Virus record (IMG/VR): IMGVR_UViG_3300035034_000897
Span: 1 to 49,429 of that record
DNA: 49,429 nt
Direction: 5' to 3' (one strand)
Source of the DNA: a virus
Shown: in pieces, positions 1 through 7,195 of the stretch
How the letters are laid out: each line of letters begins with the position of its first letter
How positions within the stretch are numbered: the stretch's first letter is position 1
Made by a program: the position numbers and the translations under genes
The notes under the pieces: model-generated
The model's input: the letters and a program-made list of their open reading frames with translations, nothing else
The model's database searches: none
Told to the model about the DNA's origin: nothing

Positions 1-2
1 AA

Positions 3-116
3 GTGACTCATGGGACCTGTTGCACTTGTCAATATTGTGGGCATGATTATGATGATTGTAGGTGTGAGGATATAGGTCAAAGATTTATAGAAGCACTTAA
101 TAAACGTAAGATATAA
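3..116 (+). CDS. Partial Cys-rich (zinc-ribbon-like) protein, 5' end missing
   Basis: An open frame runs in from the left edge and stops at TAA 114-116, giving about 37 residues. It contains a dense cysteine cluster (CCxCxxCGH, then DDCRC), as in small zinc-binding phage proteins. The start lies outside the window, so the true length is unknown. It lies upstream of and on the same strand as the recombination block, which suggests that the early operon continues beyond the left edge. No specific function can be assigned. Confidence 0.5.
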   Translation: MTHGTCCTCQYCGHDYDDCRCEDIGQRFIEALNKRKI

Positions 117-177
117 ATATGACAAACTAAATAATAATGAGCAAGTTAGATATATAACCAAGTTAAGAATTAAATAT

Positions 178-651
178 ATGAAAAAAGTAAAACAATTAAT
201 TGAGCTAGTAGCAGGTAGGTCGACACTACAAGCTGACTTGAAATCTAGGAAGGTGGAGTTTGAAAACTCTATTGCACTAGATAAGGCTAAGTTAGAAGAT
301 CTAATGGAGACCGAAGAGTCCCTTAGAGCTGACATCTTAGAAGATATGGGGCGATTGCACTTATCTAATATAGAGCTGGAAGATTATTCAGTCATATTAA
401 ATGAGAAAATGACGCCTCAAGTTGTAGATGCTAACAAAGTGTTGGCTGACGTAAGAAAGAACATCCAAGAGTTTACTGCTAGTGGTGTGAACATTGAAGA
501 CCTTATAAGTCAATCAATGGAGCAAGGCGTAGTGGTTACTAATAAAAAAGTTGTTCTTGAAATAAATGATATTTATTCTTCCCTTACAGGCTCTGGTCTG
601 GACGGTATGGATATTAAAAAAACTAAATATATTACACTTAAAAGTAAATAA
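178..651 (+). CDS. Coiled-coil protein of unknown function, first of the recombination block
   Basis: This is a 157-residue charged protein, probably mostly helical in its first 100 residues (Leu/Glu/Lys-rich, coiled-coil-like), followed by a short beta-rich end. The start is chosen at 178 because it has the context TTAAATATATG seen at many genes here. It directly abuts the SSB-like gene (TAA then ATG). Its position before annealing and nuclease genes is where Gam-type nuclease inhibitors or Gp157-like proteins often sit, but I see no diagnostic motif, so the function is left open. Confidence 0.75.
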   Translation: MKKVKQLIELVAGRSTLQADLKSRKVEFENSIALDKAKLEDLMETEESLRADILEDMGRLHLSNIELEDYSVILNEKMTPQVVDANKVLADVRKNIQEFTASGVNIEDLISQSMEQGVVVTNKKVVLEINDIYSSLTGSGLDGMDIKKTKYITLKSK

Positions 652-1521
652 ATGACTGAAGAAAACGCAATTGAAAAAACAAATGAAGAGGTGTTACAAA
701 TGGCTAAACAACTATCTGGAGAGTTCTCTGGAATAAAAGTGCCGTTCATTCCTATTCTAAAAATAAACAACACAAAAGAAAAGAAAATAGTGGACATAGA
801 AGGAGTAAAAAAGGAAGTCGAGTTGGCTGCCAAGAAAGGTTTTAATGTTACTACTAAAGGAGAGAATGGATATGATACTGTATTCTTTGGGGAGACACTT
901 AAGGGTGGCTTTCTAAAACAAAGATACTCTGTGAAATCTAAATACAAATCAGAGCCAGGGTTCTACTCTCGTGAGTTCGATGACTTCAATGAGAAAATTA
1001 ATTTAATCAACCCACAAGATAAGAACGACATCGTGGCATCTGGAACTTACAAGGATTTGAAGGAAATGTTTCAAACAGGAGAGACTAACTCAATGGGTAA
1101 ACCAAAGTCTAATCTTATTCTGTCTATGATTATCTATATTGAAGTAGAAGAGAAAATCTACAGGCTAGAGTTATCGACCAGTTCAAAAAATAACTGGTTC
1201 GACTATAAGAATTCATTTGGAGACAATGAAACAATCGCAGGCTTTGAAACCATCATTGGTTTAAAAGAGGACACTAACGGAAGTATCACTTACTGGTATT
1301 CAGAGGCTACTAGAGGTGAGACATTGGACTTAGCTGTCCAACTCAAGAAGCAAATGGAGTTGGCTAAGTTTATCACTGATATTAAAGGGGCGTATTCTAA
1401 AAAACCTAATTTGGATTTTCCCGATACAGACTTTAGTGTCGAGCCTAAAACAATCGGAGAGGCTGCACAGGGGGTAATTGATGGCGATGACGACATCAAA
1501 ATTGAGAACATCCCCTTTTAA
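652..1521 (+). CDS. Putative single-stranded DNA-binding protein (SSB-like acidic tail)
   Basis: A 289-residue protein whose last residues form an acidic stretch (DGDDD) ending in IPF. This matches the C-terminal tip of bacterial and phage SSBs (DDDIPF), the hook for partner repair proteins. The body is beta-rich and charged, compatible with an OB fold, but I cannot confirm the fold by eye. It is followed by an OB-like protein, a Rad52-like annealing protein and a Cas4-like nuclease, a setting in which an SSB is expected. The acidic tail is what I see; the SSB role is inference. A structure prediction or distant homology search would settle it. Confidence 0.55.
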   Translation: MTEENAIEKTNEEVLQMAKQLSGEFSGIKVPFIPILKINNTKEKKIVDIEGVKKEVELAAKKGFNVTTKGENGYDTVFFGETLKGGFLKQRYSVKSKYKSEPGFYSREFDDFNEKINLINPQDKNDIVASGTYKDLKEMFQTGETNSMGKPKSNLILSMIIYIEVEEKIYRLELSTSSKNNWFDYKNSFGDNETIAGFETIIGLKEDTNGSITYWYSEATRGETLDLAVQLKKQMELAKFITDIKGAYSKKPNLDFPDTDFSVEPKTIGEAAQGVIDGDDDIKIENIPF

Positions 1522-1525
1522 CTAT

Positions 1526-2035
1526 ATGATAGGCAAACTATTCCAGATACAACGTGGAGAAGGCAATGAAGTCACCCTTATGTTCAAAATTAGGGGTGGC
1601 GACACTGCCAAAGCCACGATACCCGATACTGAAACGACAAGAAATCAGACGTGGAAATATGTAGCCCAAGCTAAGATAGGTCAAGAATTTAGTGGCTTAC
1701 TTATTAAGGGAGATAAGGTGTTAGGGGCATCAGATATTACCTTTATACCAGGGCATATGACTAAACAGACCAACACAGTCCAAGGAGAGATTACTCGGGT
1801 GGACGAGATTAAAAAAAGCATCACTCAAAAGAATGGTGCAAAGGTATTCCAAAGGATATACTTTAAATTAGCTGATGATAAGTGGGCAAAGACAGATGTC
1901 TGCAACGGCTTTAGAAATTATGAAAGATGGAAAGAGCCTATTAAACGTGGAGCTGGCACAATCGTTACTGGACTCACACTACTCGACGATCATACAGTCG
2001 ATGCAGATAGCGATGTCACCTTATTACAGCCCTAA
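1526..2035 (+). CDS. Small beta-rich protein in the recombination block, possible OB-fold
   Basis: The start is placed at 1526, where ATG has the local start context (AACTATATG) and begins four bases after the upstream stop. The longer frame from 1478 lies inside the previous gene. The 169 residues alternate short hydrophobic strands with charged turns and contain the stretches QGEITRVDEI and FQRIYFKLAD, which look like strands of a small barrel. There are no cysteines in a zinc arrangement and no catalytic motif. Given its neighbours it may bind DNA or modulate annealing, but this is inference from position only. Confidence 0.7.
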   Translation: MIGKLFQIQRGEGNEVTLMFKIRGGDTAKATIPDTETTRNQTWKYVAQAKIGQEFSGLLIKGDKVLGASDITFIPGHMTKQTNTVQGEITRVDEIKKSITQKNGAKVFQRIYFKLADDKWAKTDVCNGFRNYERWKEPIKRGAGTIVTGLTLLDDHTVDADSDVTLLQP

Positions 2036-2039
2036 AAAT

Positions 2040-2858
2040 ATGACAGAGAAAAAAGATGTTAAAGCTTTAGACTCCATGAACAAAGTGTTTGAGGAGAAAA
2101 AAGCGAAGAAAGATGTTGAGATAGCTGATGCTAGAAGATTGGGTAAAACCGAAATGGTTACAGCTATAGCAGATAAAAAAGTGGAGGTTATTGTTGAAGA
2201 GGCTAGAGAAGAACTCTCAAAGCTAACTCCACCGAAGTCACAAAAACCTGTAGAAAAAGAGACTATTCAAGTGGATTTGTATGCAGTATTATCTGCCCCA
2301 ATCCCTAAAGAATTTCTAGTCACTTACACAGAGAACGGTAAAGAATTTACTGGCTACCACGCTCAATATGCTATAGACCTATTGAATAAGACTGTAGGCT
2401 ATACTGGTTGGAATACGAGAGAGACCATCTTAAAAGATGAGATATTCGGTAAAGCTTTCGCAGTTGGTATGACAATGACTATTGAGATAATCGGAGTAGG
2501 AACTAAAACTCATGTGACAGGTTATGGTGGTGCTTATGCAAAAGATATTGCTAATGCCTACAAAGGGGCGAAGACATCAGCCTTCAAAAATGCGTGTCGT
2601 TATCTAGGTATAGGTAAAGAACTTTATATAAAAGGATTTGAAGATGACATAAGAGATGTTGAGAAAGAAGAAACTGGTCAAGAAGAGGTTGTCGCCACTG
2701 ACTCAGATGAAGAGACTAATCAATTAATGAAAATGATTGATGCCTCTACCACTCACGAAGGACTAGGTAAAATTCTTACTAGAATAAATGCTATACCAGG
2801 AGCGAATACTAAAAAACTATTAATTAAAAAGTATAACGATAAGAAGTTATCAGTCTAA
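2040..2858 (+). CDS. Rad52-family single-strand annealing protein
   Basis: The start at 2040 (AAAAATATG, five bases after the upstream stop) is preferred to a longer frame from 1875 that overlaps the previous gene. The protein is 272 residues. The first 75 are charged and probably flexible. The core at about 85-200 carries the Rad52-type pattern: GYTGW near 120, a long strand (GMTMTIEIIG near 143), a glycine-rich GYGGAYAKD near 161, and the helix KGAKTSAFKNACRYLGIG (about 175-192). The last matches the conserved 'KGAVTDALKRAARxLG' helix of Rad52 and phage Sak proteins. The C-terminus is acidic. It would anneal ssDNA, with the Cas4-like nuclease at 3174 as likely resection partner. Confidence 0.8.
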   Translation: MTEKKDVKALDSMNKVFEEKKAKKDVEIADARRLGKTEMVTAIADKKVEVIVEEAREELSKLTPPKSQKPVEKETIQVDLYAVLSAPIPKEFLVTYTENGKEFTGYHAQYAIDLLNKTVGYTGWNTRETILKDEIFGKAFAVGMTMTIEIIGVGTKTHVTGYGGAYAKDIANAYKGAKTSAFKNACRYLGIGKELYIKGFEDDIRDVEKEETGQEEVVATDSDEETNQLMKMIDASTTHEGLGKILTRINAIPGANTKKLLIKKYNDKKLSV

Positions 2859-2863
2859 AACAT

Positions 2864-3181
2864 ATGAGAAAAAAAGTAGAAGAAAAAGTAGAGGATACAA
2901 AAGAAGAGACTATTGCAAATAAAATAAGCAACATGATAGAGGATATGCCGAAAGAGTTGCGTGAAGGTTTAGAGAAGGAGTTTGATATGGATAAGATTAT
3001 AGAGCTAGCTAGATTTAAACACATGCTAGACCAAGATCCTCAAATAACGAAAGAAATCGGACGTTTAATATCAGAAATAGATGGTTGCTTTAATCATGAT
3101 TTCTCAAATGTCCAGGCATTTCTAGCTAAGTTAATGATTGAAGGAATAATTACAGTTAACTTTGATAGAGAAGATGCATAA
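2864..3181 (+). CDS. Small acidic helical protein, unknown
   Basis: A 105-residue, strongly charged and mainly helical protein starting in the context AACATATG, five bases after the annealing-protein stop. It overlaps the nuclease gene by eight bases (ATGCATAA), so the two are likely translationally coupled. It contains no cysteine cluster or known motif. Location between annealing protein and nuclease suggests an accessory role in recombination, which is inference only. Confidence 0.75.
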   Translation: MRKKVEEKVEDTKEETIANKISNMIEDMPKELREGLEKEFDMDKIIELARFKHMLDQDPQITKEIGRLISEIDGCFNHDFSNVQAFLAKLMIEGIITVNFDREDA

Positions 3182-3890
3182 GGTAGAGTATTACTCTGCA
3201 TCAAGCCTAGGAACTTACGATACATGTCCCTATAGGTGGTGGTTAAACTATGTAAAAAAGCTTAAGCAACTAGACAATCCTGCTTTCATTATCGGGACTG
3301 CTTATCATAAGTCGCTTGAACTATTCTATGGGGGCATGAGTAAGGAACAGGTCTTAGAAGAACTTAAACAACAATTCATTGGGAGCAAAGAAGGTATAGA
3401 CCAGTTGGGTATTGTTAGACAATGCTTTAATAAGCACCAAGAATATCCAATTGACTTACCTGTTGTGAGCCTTGAATATAAGTTTGATTTCGTTGATCCT
3501 GTTACAGGACTAAGGTTTCTAGGTTACATAGATAGACTAGCCGAGAACGCAGTTATCGAATACAAAACATCAGCCTTCGATTATAAAGATAAAGATATAA
3601 ATGAAATCCAGGTAGTCTTATATGCTCTAGCCTTTCTGTTTAGAGTAGGAAGACTCCCAGATGTAGTTTACTTGAGTGTCATGAATAAGAAGAAGGCTAA
3701 GAAGGATAACTATGTTCCACAAATGATACCTGTGAAAGTCGGGCAAGAACATATAGATAGGTTCTATCTAAAGGCTACGTCGATAGCTGACAAGATCGAG
3801 CAAGAGAAGTTCGATGCAACCCCAGGTGTGCATTGTTACTACTGCCCCTTTGGAAAGAAGGGAACTAATAATTGTAAATTTTCAAGATGA
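3174..3890 (+). CDS. Cas4/RecB-type PD-(D/E)XK nuclease with four-Cys cluster
   Basis: The start is placed at ATG 3174, overlapping the upstream stop, rather than at TTG 3162. The 238 residues show the full Cas4/AddB-like plan: first cysteine in YDTCPYRWW (C18), a GTAYH motif with H45, the catalytic set D120 (GYID), E129 and K131 (IEYKTS), the QxxxY helix (Q146, Y150), and a C-terminal trio C221, C224 and C234 that together with C18 could hold a [4Fe-4S] cluster. Family knowledge: such enzymes resect DNA ends to give 3' overhangs. It lies beside the Rad52-like gene, and the pair resembles an exonuclease/annealase recombination system. Confidence 0.87.
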   Translation: MHKVEYYSASSLGTYDTCPYRWWLNYVKKLKQLDNPAFIIGTAYHKSLELFYGGMSKEQVLEELKQQFIGSKEGIDQLGIVRQCFNKHQEYPIDLPVVSLEYKFDFVDPVTGLRFLGYIDRLAENAVIEYKTSAFDYKDKDINEIQVVLYALAFLFRVGRLPDVVYLSVMNKKKAKKDNYVPQMIPVKVGQEHIDRFYLKATSIADKIEQEKFDATPGVHCYYCPFGKKGTNNCKFSR

Positions 3891-4126
3891 TATTAAGAAA
3901 ACTAGACCAACGATATACAGCAGCCGCAGAGATACTGAGCTCAGTCACAGACAAGGAGCGTTATGCTTTGATTTCTAGACTCTTGAAAAAGAATACTCTT
4001 AAAGAGGTAGGTGACAGAATGGGTGTAAGCCCACAAATGGTTAGACTGTTTGAACAACAAGCACTAATAAAAATAACGAAGGCTTTTGACGCCCATGCAG
4101 TCAAGCCTCCGAGAAGAAAAATATGA
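3887..4126 (+). CDS. Sigma-70 region 4-like HTH protein
   Basis: A 79-residue basic protein overlapping the nuclease stop (ATGA) and the next start (ATGA). Residues about 20-70 (ERYALISRLLKKN, then EVGDRMGVSPQMVRLFEQQAL) match the helix-turn-helix of sigma factor region 4, with the usual recognition-helix Ser/Pro-Gln-x-Val-Arg pattern. No region 2 is present, so it is not a whole sigma factor. It could bind a promoter -35 element or act as a small co-sigma or anti-sigma-like regulator of phage transcription. The fold assignment is good; the target is unknown. Confidence 0.7.
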   Translation: MILRKLDQRYTAAAEILSSVTDKERYALISRLLKKNTLKEVGDRMGVSPQMVRLFEQQALIKITKAFDAHAVKPPRRKI

Positions 4127-4623
4127 ACCCATCACTAGAACCATTCTTTAAAGCAAAGAAGATATTCGAAAAGGATAGGAGTGAAGAAGAAGGGAGCAAG
4201 GTAATGGAAAAGATAATCACTATCGTCAATTATGTTGGAAGTAATTTTAGCAATATAGACGGTGGAGAATTAGCCGAAATACAGGTTAAATTAGCAGGTT
4301 ATAAGTTTTATCTAGCAGACTACCTAAAAGAGCTTAATCGACGCTCAGAGGCAGCTAAGATAGAAATAAAGAACCATAGAGGAAGACGTTGGGGGGCAGT
4401 GACTGAAGACATCAAAATATTAGATGGGAAAGTAAAGAATAAAGAACAGATAGAAAATGTAATTAATCTAGAGACGGCTGAAATGGCGAATGAACAGATA
4501 CTGTTTGAAACCATGTATTATCAATATAGATTAAAACTGTCAGCTCTGGACGATATTATTACTGCTGTAGTTCAGCAGATAGCTCAGAAGAAAAGGGAGT
4601 TTGATTTATCTCAAAAAAACTAA
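4123..4623 (+). CDS. Helical protein of unknown function
   Basis: A 166-residue protein, almost entirely predicted helix, with alternating Lys/Glu and Leu/Ile; a long coiled-coil-like segment covers about residues 75-165. It starts inside the stop of the HTH gene (ATGA overlap in an AAAAATATG context) and ends exactly before the next ATG. I do not recognise the family. It may be a structural or accessory protein of the replication and recombination machinery, by position only. Confidence 0.75.
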   Translation: MNPSLEPFFKAKKIFEKDRSEEEGSKVMEKIITIVNYVGSNFSNIDGGELAEIQVKLAGYKFYLADYLKELNRRSEAAKIEIKNHRGRRWGAVTEDIKILDGKVKNKEQIENVINLETAEMANEQILFETMYYQYRLKLSALDDIITAVVQQIAQKKREFDLSQKN

Positions 4624-4878
4624 ATGACAACACTAGGACAAAGATACGATAAATACAATGAACTCGTAGATAGACTTAACGGCATTGATATAACCAACTC
4701 CGAGGAATTAATCGCTGTTGGCAGGATACAAAAACTATTCACCTTTTCTAGAGGTCGATTAACAACTATATGTAAGGCGTTGGATATAGAAGTTTACAGA
4801 AGAGGGGCACACAGAGCGAGATATTATAAGAAGTCAGATGTCTTAAGAATAATTAATTATATAACCAACGCCATATAA
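4624..4878 (+). CDS. Small putative DNA-binding protein (excisionase/MerR-like C-terminus)
   Basis: An 84-residue basic protein. The second half (GRLTTICKALDIEVYRRG, then ARYYKKSDV near the end) has the layout of winged-helix 'helix-turn-helix_17' or excisionase proteins: a helix, a turn with a basic pair, then YYKKSDVLRI. No gap separates it from its upstream neighbour. A role as a transcription or recombination accessory factor is plausible but not shown. Confidence 0.6.
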   Translation: MTTLGQRYDKYNELVDRLNGIDITNSEELIAVGRIQKLFTFSRGRLTTICKALDIEVYRRGAHRARYYKKSDVLRIINYITNAI

Positions 4879-4881
4879 CAT

Positions 4882-5208
4882 ATGTCAATAGAGCTACGAC
4901 CCGTTGAGAGAGACCAATCATATCAGATTGTTATCACCAACACATCAACTAAAGAAGTAATTTTCTCCGAAGAAAGTGATGCCTTTACTATAGCCTCTGG
5001 TTATGTGTTAGGACAAACTAAAGACGGAGAGCAAGAAGTAGACACCAAGGTGTTTGGGATGGGCAATCCCGAGGCACAACAAGAATTAATCAAAGATTTG
5101 GTTAACTCTTTCAAAGAAGCGTATCTAAAAATGAAACGCTATGCCAATACAAAATCAGTTGAAGAAATCTATTCCGAAGGTAAGAAAGACTTACCCTCTA
5201 AAAAATAA
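4882..5208 (+). CDS. Conserved-looking small protein, unknown
   Basis: A 108-residue acidic protein starting in the AACATATG context. The first half is beta-rich and the second half helical and charged. No motif is recognised. Its last 68 bases are shared in another frame with the following HNH gene, if that gene starts at 5141. Confidence 0.65.
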   Translation: MSIELRPVERDQSYQIVITNTSTKEVIFSEESDAFTIASGYVLGQTKDGEQEVDTKVFGMGNPEAQQELIKDLVNSFKEAYLKMKRYANTKSVEEIYSEGKKDLPSKK

Positions 5209-5563
5209 GTTCAGCCAAGAAACAAGAGACCTCTTTGATGAGGGTGGTTGGGCTAGAGATTGGGAAGATGGCACTAATACAGCTACAGACATACACCATA
5301 TACTAGGTAGGTGTTCCAGTAGCCCTTACAACGCTTGTCCGTTGTCTCCTAGAAATCATTCTCCAGAGGGGAGAAAGCGTTTACCTGCGATACATTCGCA
5401 GGAGGTTCAGAAAAAGTATTTAATAAAAACGAAGCGTTATCTAGATGAATTAGGTTACAAGCCTACAGAGGTAGACCTAGAGTTCCTAGAAACCAATAAG
5501 ATGTATTATGATCAAGTTAAAAGTAAGAACATTCGATTACCAATTATCTCTCAAGACGAATAA
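5141..5563 (+). CDS. Small HNH-type endonuclease-like protein
   Basis: The protein is 140 residues if it starts at ATG 5141; no other ATG precedes the conserved part, so the start is uncertain. The motif DIHHILGR (about residues 50-57), followed by NACPLS and RNH, fits the His-His...Asn...His arrangement of HNH nucleases, like small phage proteins annotated as NinG/Rap- or HNH-type. There are few cysteines, so no zinc support is obvious. Similar proteins process recombination intermediates or act as homing or packaging nucleases. Within this block a DNA-processing role is likely. Confidence 0.6.
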   Translation: MPIQNQLKKSIPKVRKTYPLKNKFSQETRDLFDEGGWARDWEDGTNTATDIHHILGRCSSSPYNACPLSPRNHSPEGRKRLPAIHSQEVQKKYLIKTKRYLDELGYKPTEVDLEFLETNKMYYDQVKSKNIRLPIISQDE

Positions 5564-6092
5564 CACTGAGTCAGCTTTTACTATAATTAAAGCTATTAGA
5601 GATAGAGAAAATGGAGTTAACGATGTTACAGAACACGTATTAAGCCAGACAGTAGAAAATATAGCTGATAAGATTGAGGCTTCCACCGAAGTCGCTAAAC
5701 CTAAAAAGCTTATACTGTCATACGGTGCAAGACAATCACAAGATAAGATTGAAGAAATCAAAGACAGAAGAGTGAGTATTACAAAACTGGGGAATGTTAG
5801 AAAACCATATCCCAAGGTGAGAAAATACTCTAGGGTAGGTAAAAATGGAGGAAGAGTTAAAGGAACGGGTAAATCATGGACAGCAGTTGAAGATGATTTA
5901 CTTCTTGGGTTAATGAAAGCAGAATTTACTATCCCACAAATTATAAAGAATAAAGAATTGCTACGAACCCATACAGTAGGTGGAATTAATACTAGAATTA
6001 ATGCCATTCTAAGAGGAGATAGAAGAAGTTTAAGTCAAGGATTATTCGACAAAGTTGCACTTGAGGATTTCTCAAACTTTAGACGAAGATAA
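5508..6092 (+). CDS. Basic Myb/SANT-like DNA-binding protein
   Basis: A protein of up to 194 residues, start uncertain (ATG 5508 overlaps the previous gene by 56 bases; no other ATG lies near the upstream stop). It is strongly basic, with a Lys/Arg/Gly-rich linker around 105-125. The C-terminal part (KSWTAVEDDLLLGLMKAEF, then RTHTVGGINTRINAIL) resembles a SANT/Myb tri-helix: Trp, acidic pair, 'LL.L...' helix, then a recognition helix. It probably binds DNA. Target and role are unknown. Confidence 0.6.
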   Translation: MIKLKVRTFDYQLSLKTNNTESAFTIIKAIRDRENGVNDVTEHVLSQTVENIADKIEASTEVAKPKKLILSYGARQSQDKIEEIKDRRVSITKLGNVRKPYPKVRKYSRVGKNGGRVKGTGKSWTAVEDDLLLGLMKAEFTIPQIIKNKELLRTHTVGGINTRINAILRGDRRSLSQGLFDKVALEDFSNFRRR

Positions 6093-6112
6093 TAAACTAA
6101 AGAATAAACAAA

Positions 6113-6364
6113 ATGCCTCCAGTGAAAGGTGAAAAAAATCCAAACATGGCTCGAAACGCTAAGTCCAACGGTCGTTGGAAAGGTGGCGTAAGCTCTGACT
6201 ATCGTCGTAAGCTTATGAATGCCAAGCCAGGTGAGTTAGTCCACCATAAAGACAAGACTAAAAGTAATAATAAAAAGTCTAACTTTAAAGTCTTGACTCC
6301 TAGCAAAGGAATAAGTGCCACAGGGAAACACAATCAGTCCCATAGGGAAAAAGGAAAAAAATAA
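6113..6364 (+). CDS. Small HNH endonuclease-like protein
   Basis: An 83-residue, very basic protein. The motif VHHKDKTKSNNKKSNFKVLT followed by a KHNQSH end is a typical minimal HNH module of phages (HH-x-D, NN, N-x-x-x-L, HN-x-x-H). It lacks the DNA-binding NUMOD parts seen in the late-region HNH genes. It may be a stand-alone homing or nicking enzyme. The ORF is intact, with no SD sequence; the start is preceded by an A-rich run. Confidence 0.7.
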   Translation: MPPVKGEKNPNMARNAKSNGRWKGGVSSDYRRKLMNAKPGELVHHKDKTKSNNKKSNFKVLTPSKGISATGKHNQSHREKGKK

Positions 6365-6368
6365 GAGT

Positions 6369-6557
6369 ATGACTAACGATAAAGATCTATCCGTAAGAAA
6401 CTTGCGTCATATACTCTCGTGGAGTGATGTCGCTAGACAGGGAGAGGGTTGGAATAAGTCAGACCAAAACTTGGTCGATAAAACAGTGGTATTGCTAAAA
6501 CATAAGTTGCATCTACAATATAAGCGTAGGCAATATAAATTGAATAAAAACATATGA
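6369..6557 (+). CDS. Small basic protein, unknown
   Basis: The start is taken at ATG 6369, four bases after the HNH stop; a longer frame from 6315 lies inside that gene. The 62 residues are mostly charged, with no motif. The stop overlaps the next start (ATGA at 6554), supporting a real coupled gene. Confidence 0.6.
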   Translation: MTNDKDLSVRNLRHILSWSDVARQGEGWNKSDQNLVDKTVVLLKHKLHLQYKRRQYKLNKNI

Positions 6558-6826
6558 TGAAGGGAAACATTAAAGACATTATCGAAAATCTGATGGAAGG
6601 TAGGTCAGAAGTAGTTAAGACTACTAAAATGACTGAAAAAGAAATCAAAGACTACAGAGCATATGATGCTCTATGTGAAGAGCGTCTAGCAGTAGAAAAG
6701 AAGAAACGTGAATTTAAGTTGCGTTTCTGGAATAAGATCGAAGGAAGACTAGATGTGTTCGATAAAAAACTAAAAGTTGATACGGACAAATGGGAAATAC
6801 AAGAGTTCGCAGAAGACCGTGAGTAA
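6554..6826 (+). CDS. Small charged coiled-coil protein, unknown
   Basis: A 90-residue protein rich in Lys, Glu and Arg, starting in an AACATATG context and coupled to both neighbours (ATGA upstream, GTGAGTAA downstream). One long helix with heptad-like spacing is likely at about residues 25-80. No known family. Confidence 0.65.
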   Translation: MMKGNIKDIIENLMEGRSEVVKTTKMTEKEIKDYRAYDALCEERLAVEKKKREFKLRFWNKIEGRLDVFDKKLKVDTDKWEIQEFAEDRE

Positions 6827-7109
6827 ATACAACAAGTTGAAAAATGAAGTAGCAGGCCAGTATCCTCAAGTAATATTGCGTGAGGGTATTGGTGCTTCAT
6901 ATGATGATATCAAGATAGGGCTTGAAGACATACTGTTAGCAGTCCCTCGGAACAGGCGACTCAGTATGACTATTGGGATTAAAACTGTTAAGATATTATC
7001 TAAAATTGAGGGGAGACAGCGAAGGGTTTACTGGAAATTGGGTAAGCCATTACGTTCGCAAAATAAAGATGCTATAGATTTTTTCTACAAGTTGATTGTA
7101 AAATTATGA
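6819..7109 (+). CDS. Small basic protein, GTG start, unknown
   Basis: The start is assigned to GTG 6819, which overlaps the previous stop; the nominal longer frame opens with TTG further inside that gene. The 96-residue product is basic with a beta-like middle (SMTIGIKTVKIL). Its stop overlaps the start of the 29-residue membrane peptide (ATGA at 7106). Function unknown. Confidence 0.6.
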   Translation: MSKYNKLKNEVAGQYPQVILREGIGASYDDIKIGLEDILLAVPRNRRLSMTIGIKTVKILSKIEGRQRRVYWKLGKPLRSQNKDAIDFFYKLIVKL

Positions 7110-7195
7110 TATCACTAACAGAGCTCGTAGCAGGATTTATAATCGGGTTAATGCTCGTAGGTATAGTCCTGTTGGCGATGAACGCAAAAATATGA
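7106..7195 (+). CDS. 29-residue single-pass membrane peptide
   Basis: A very short gene found from the overlaps at both ends: its ATG overlaps the upstream TGA, and its own TGA overlaps the phosphatase ATG at 7192. The peptide is almost one continuous hydrophobic segment (from LVAGFIIGLM to IVLLAM) with a short polar end, so it should be an integral membrane micropeptide. Its role is unknown; small phage membrane peptides can act in lysis timing or host membrane modulation. The double ATGA coupling makes a chance ORF unlikely. Confidence 0.6.
   Translation: MISLTELVAGFIIGLMLVGIVLLAMNAKI

Noticed and set aside
1875-2039. Longer N-terminus for the Rad52-like protein
   Set aside because: The extra 55 residues lie inside the preceding gene, while ATG 2040 has the typical start context right after that gene's stop.
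3888-4126. TGA recoded (as in Gracilibacteria or Mycoplasma)
   Set aside because: Many genes end at TGA exactly within ATGA overlaps with the next start (3887, 4123, 6554, 7106, 7192, 7938, 35457), which only makes sense if TGA is a stop.
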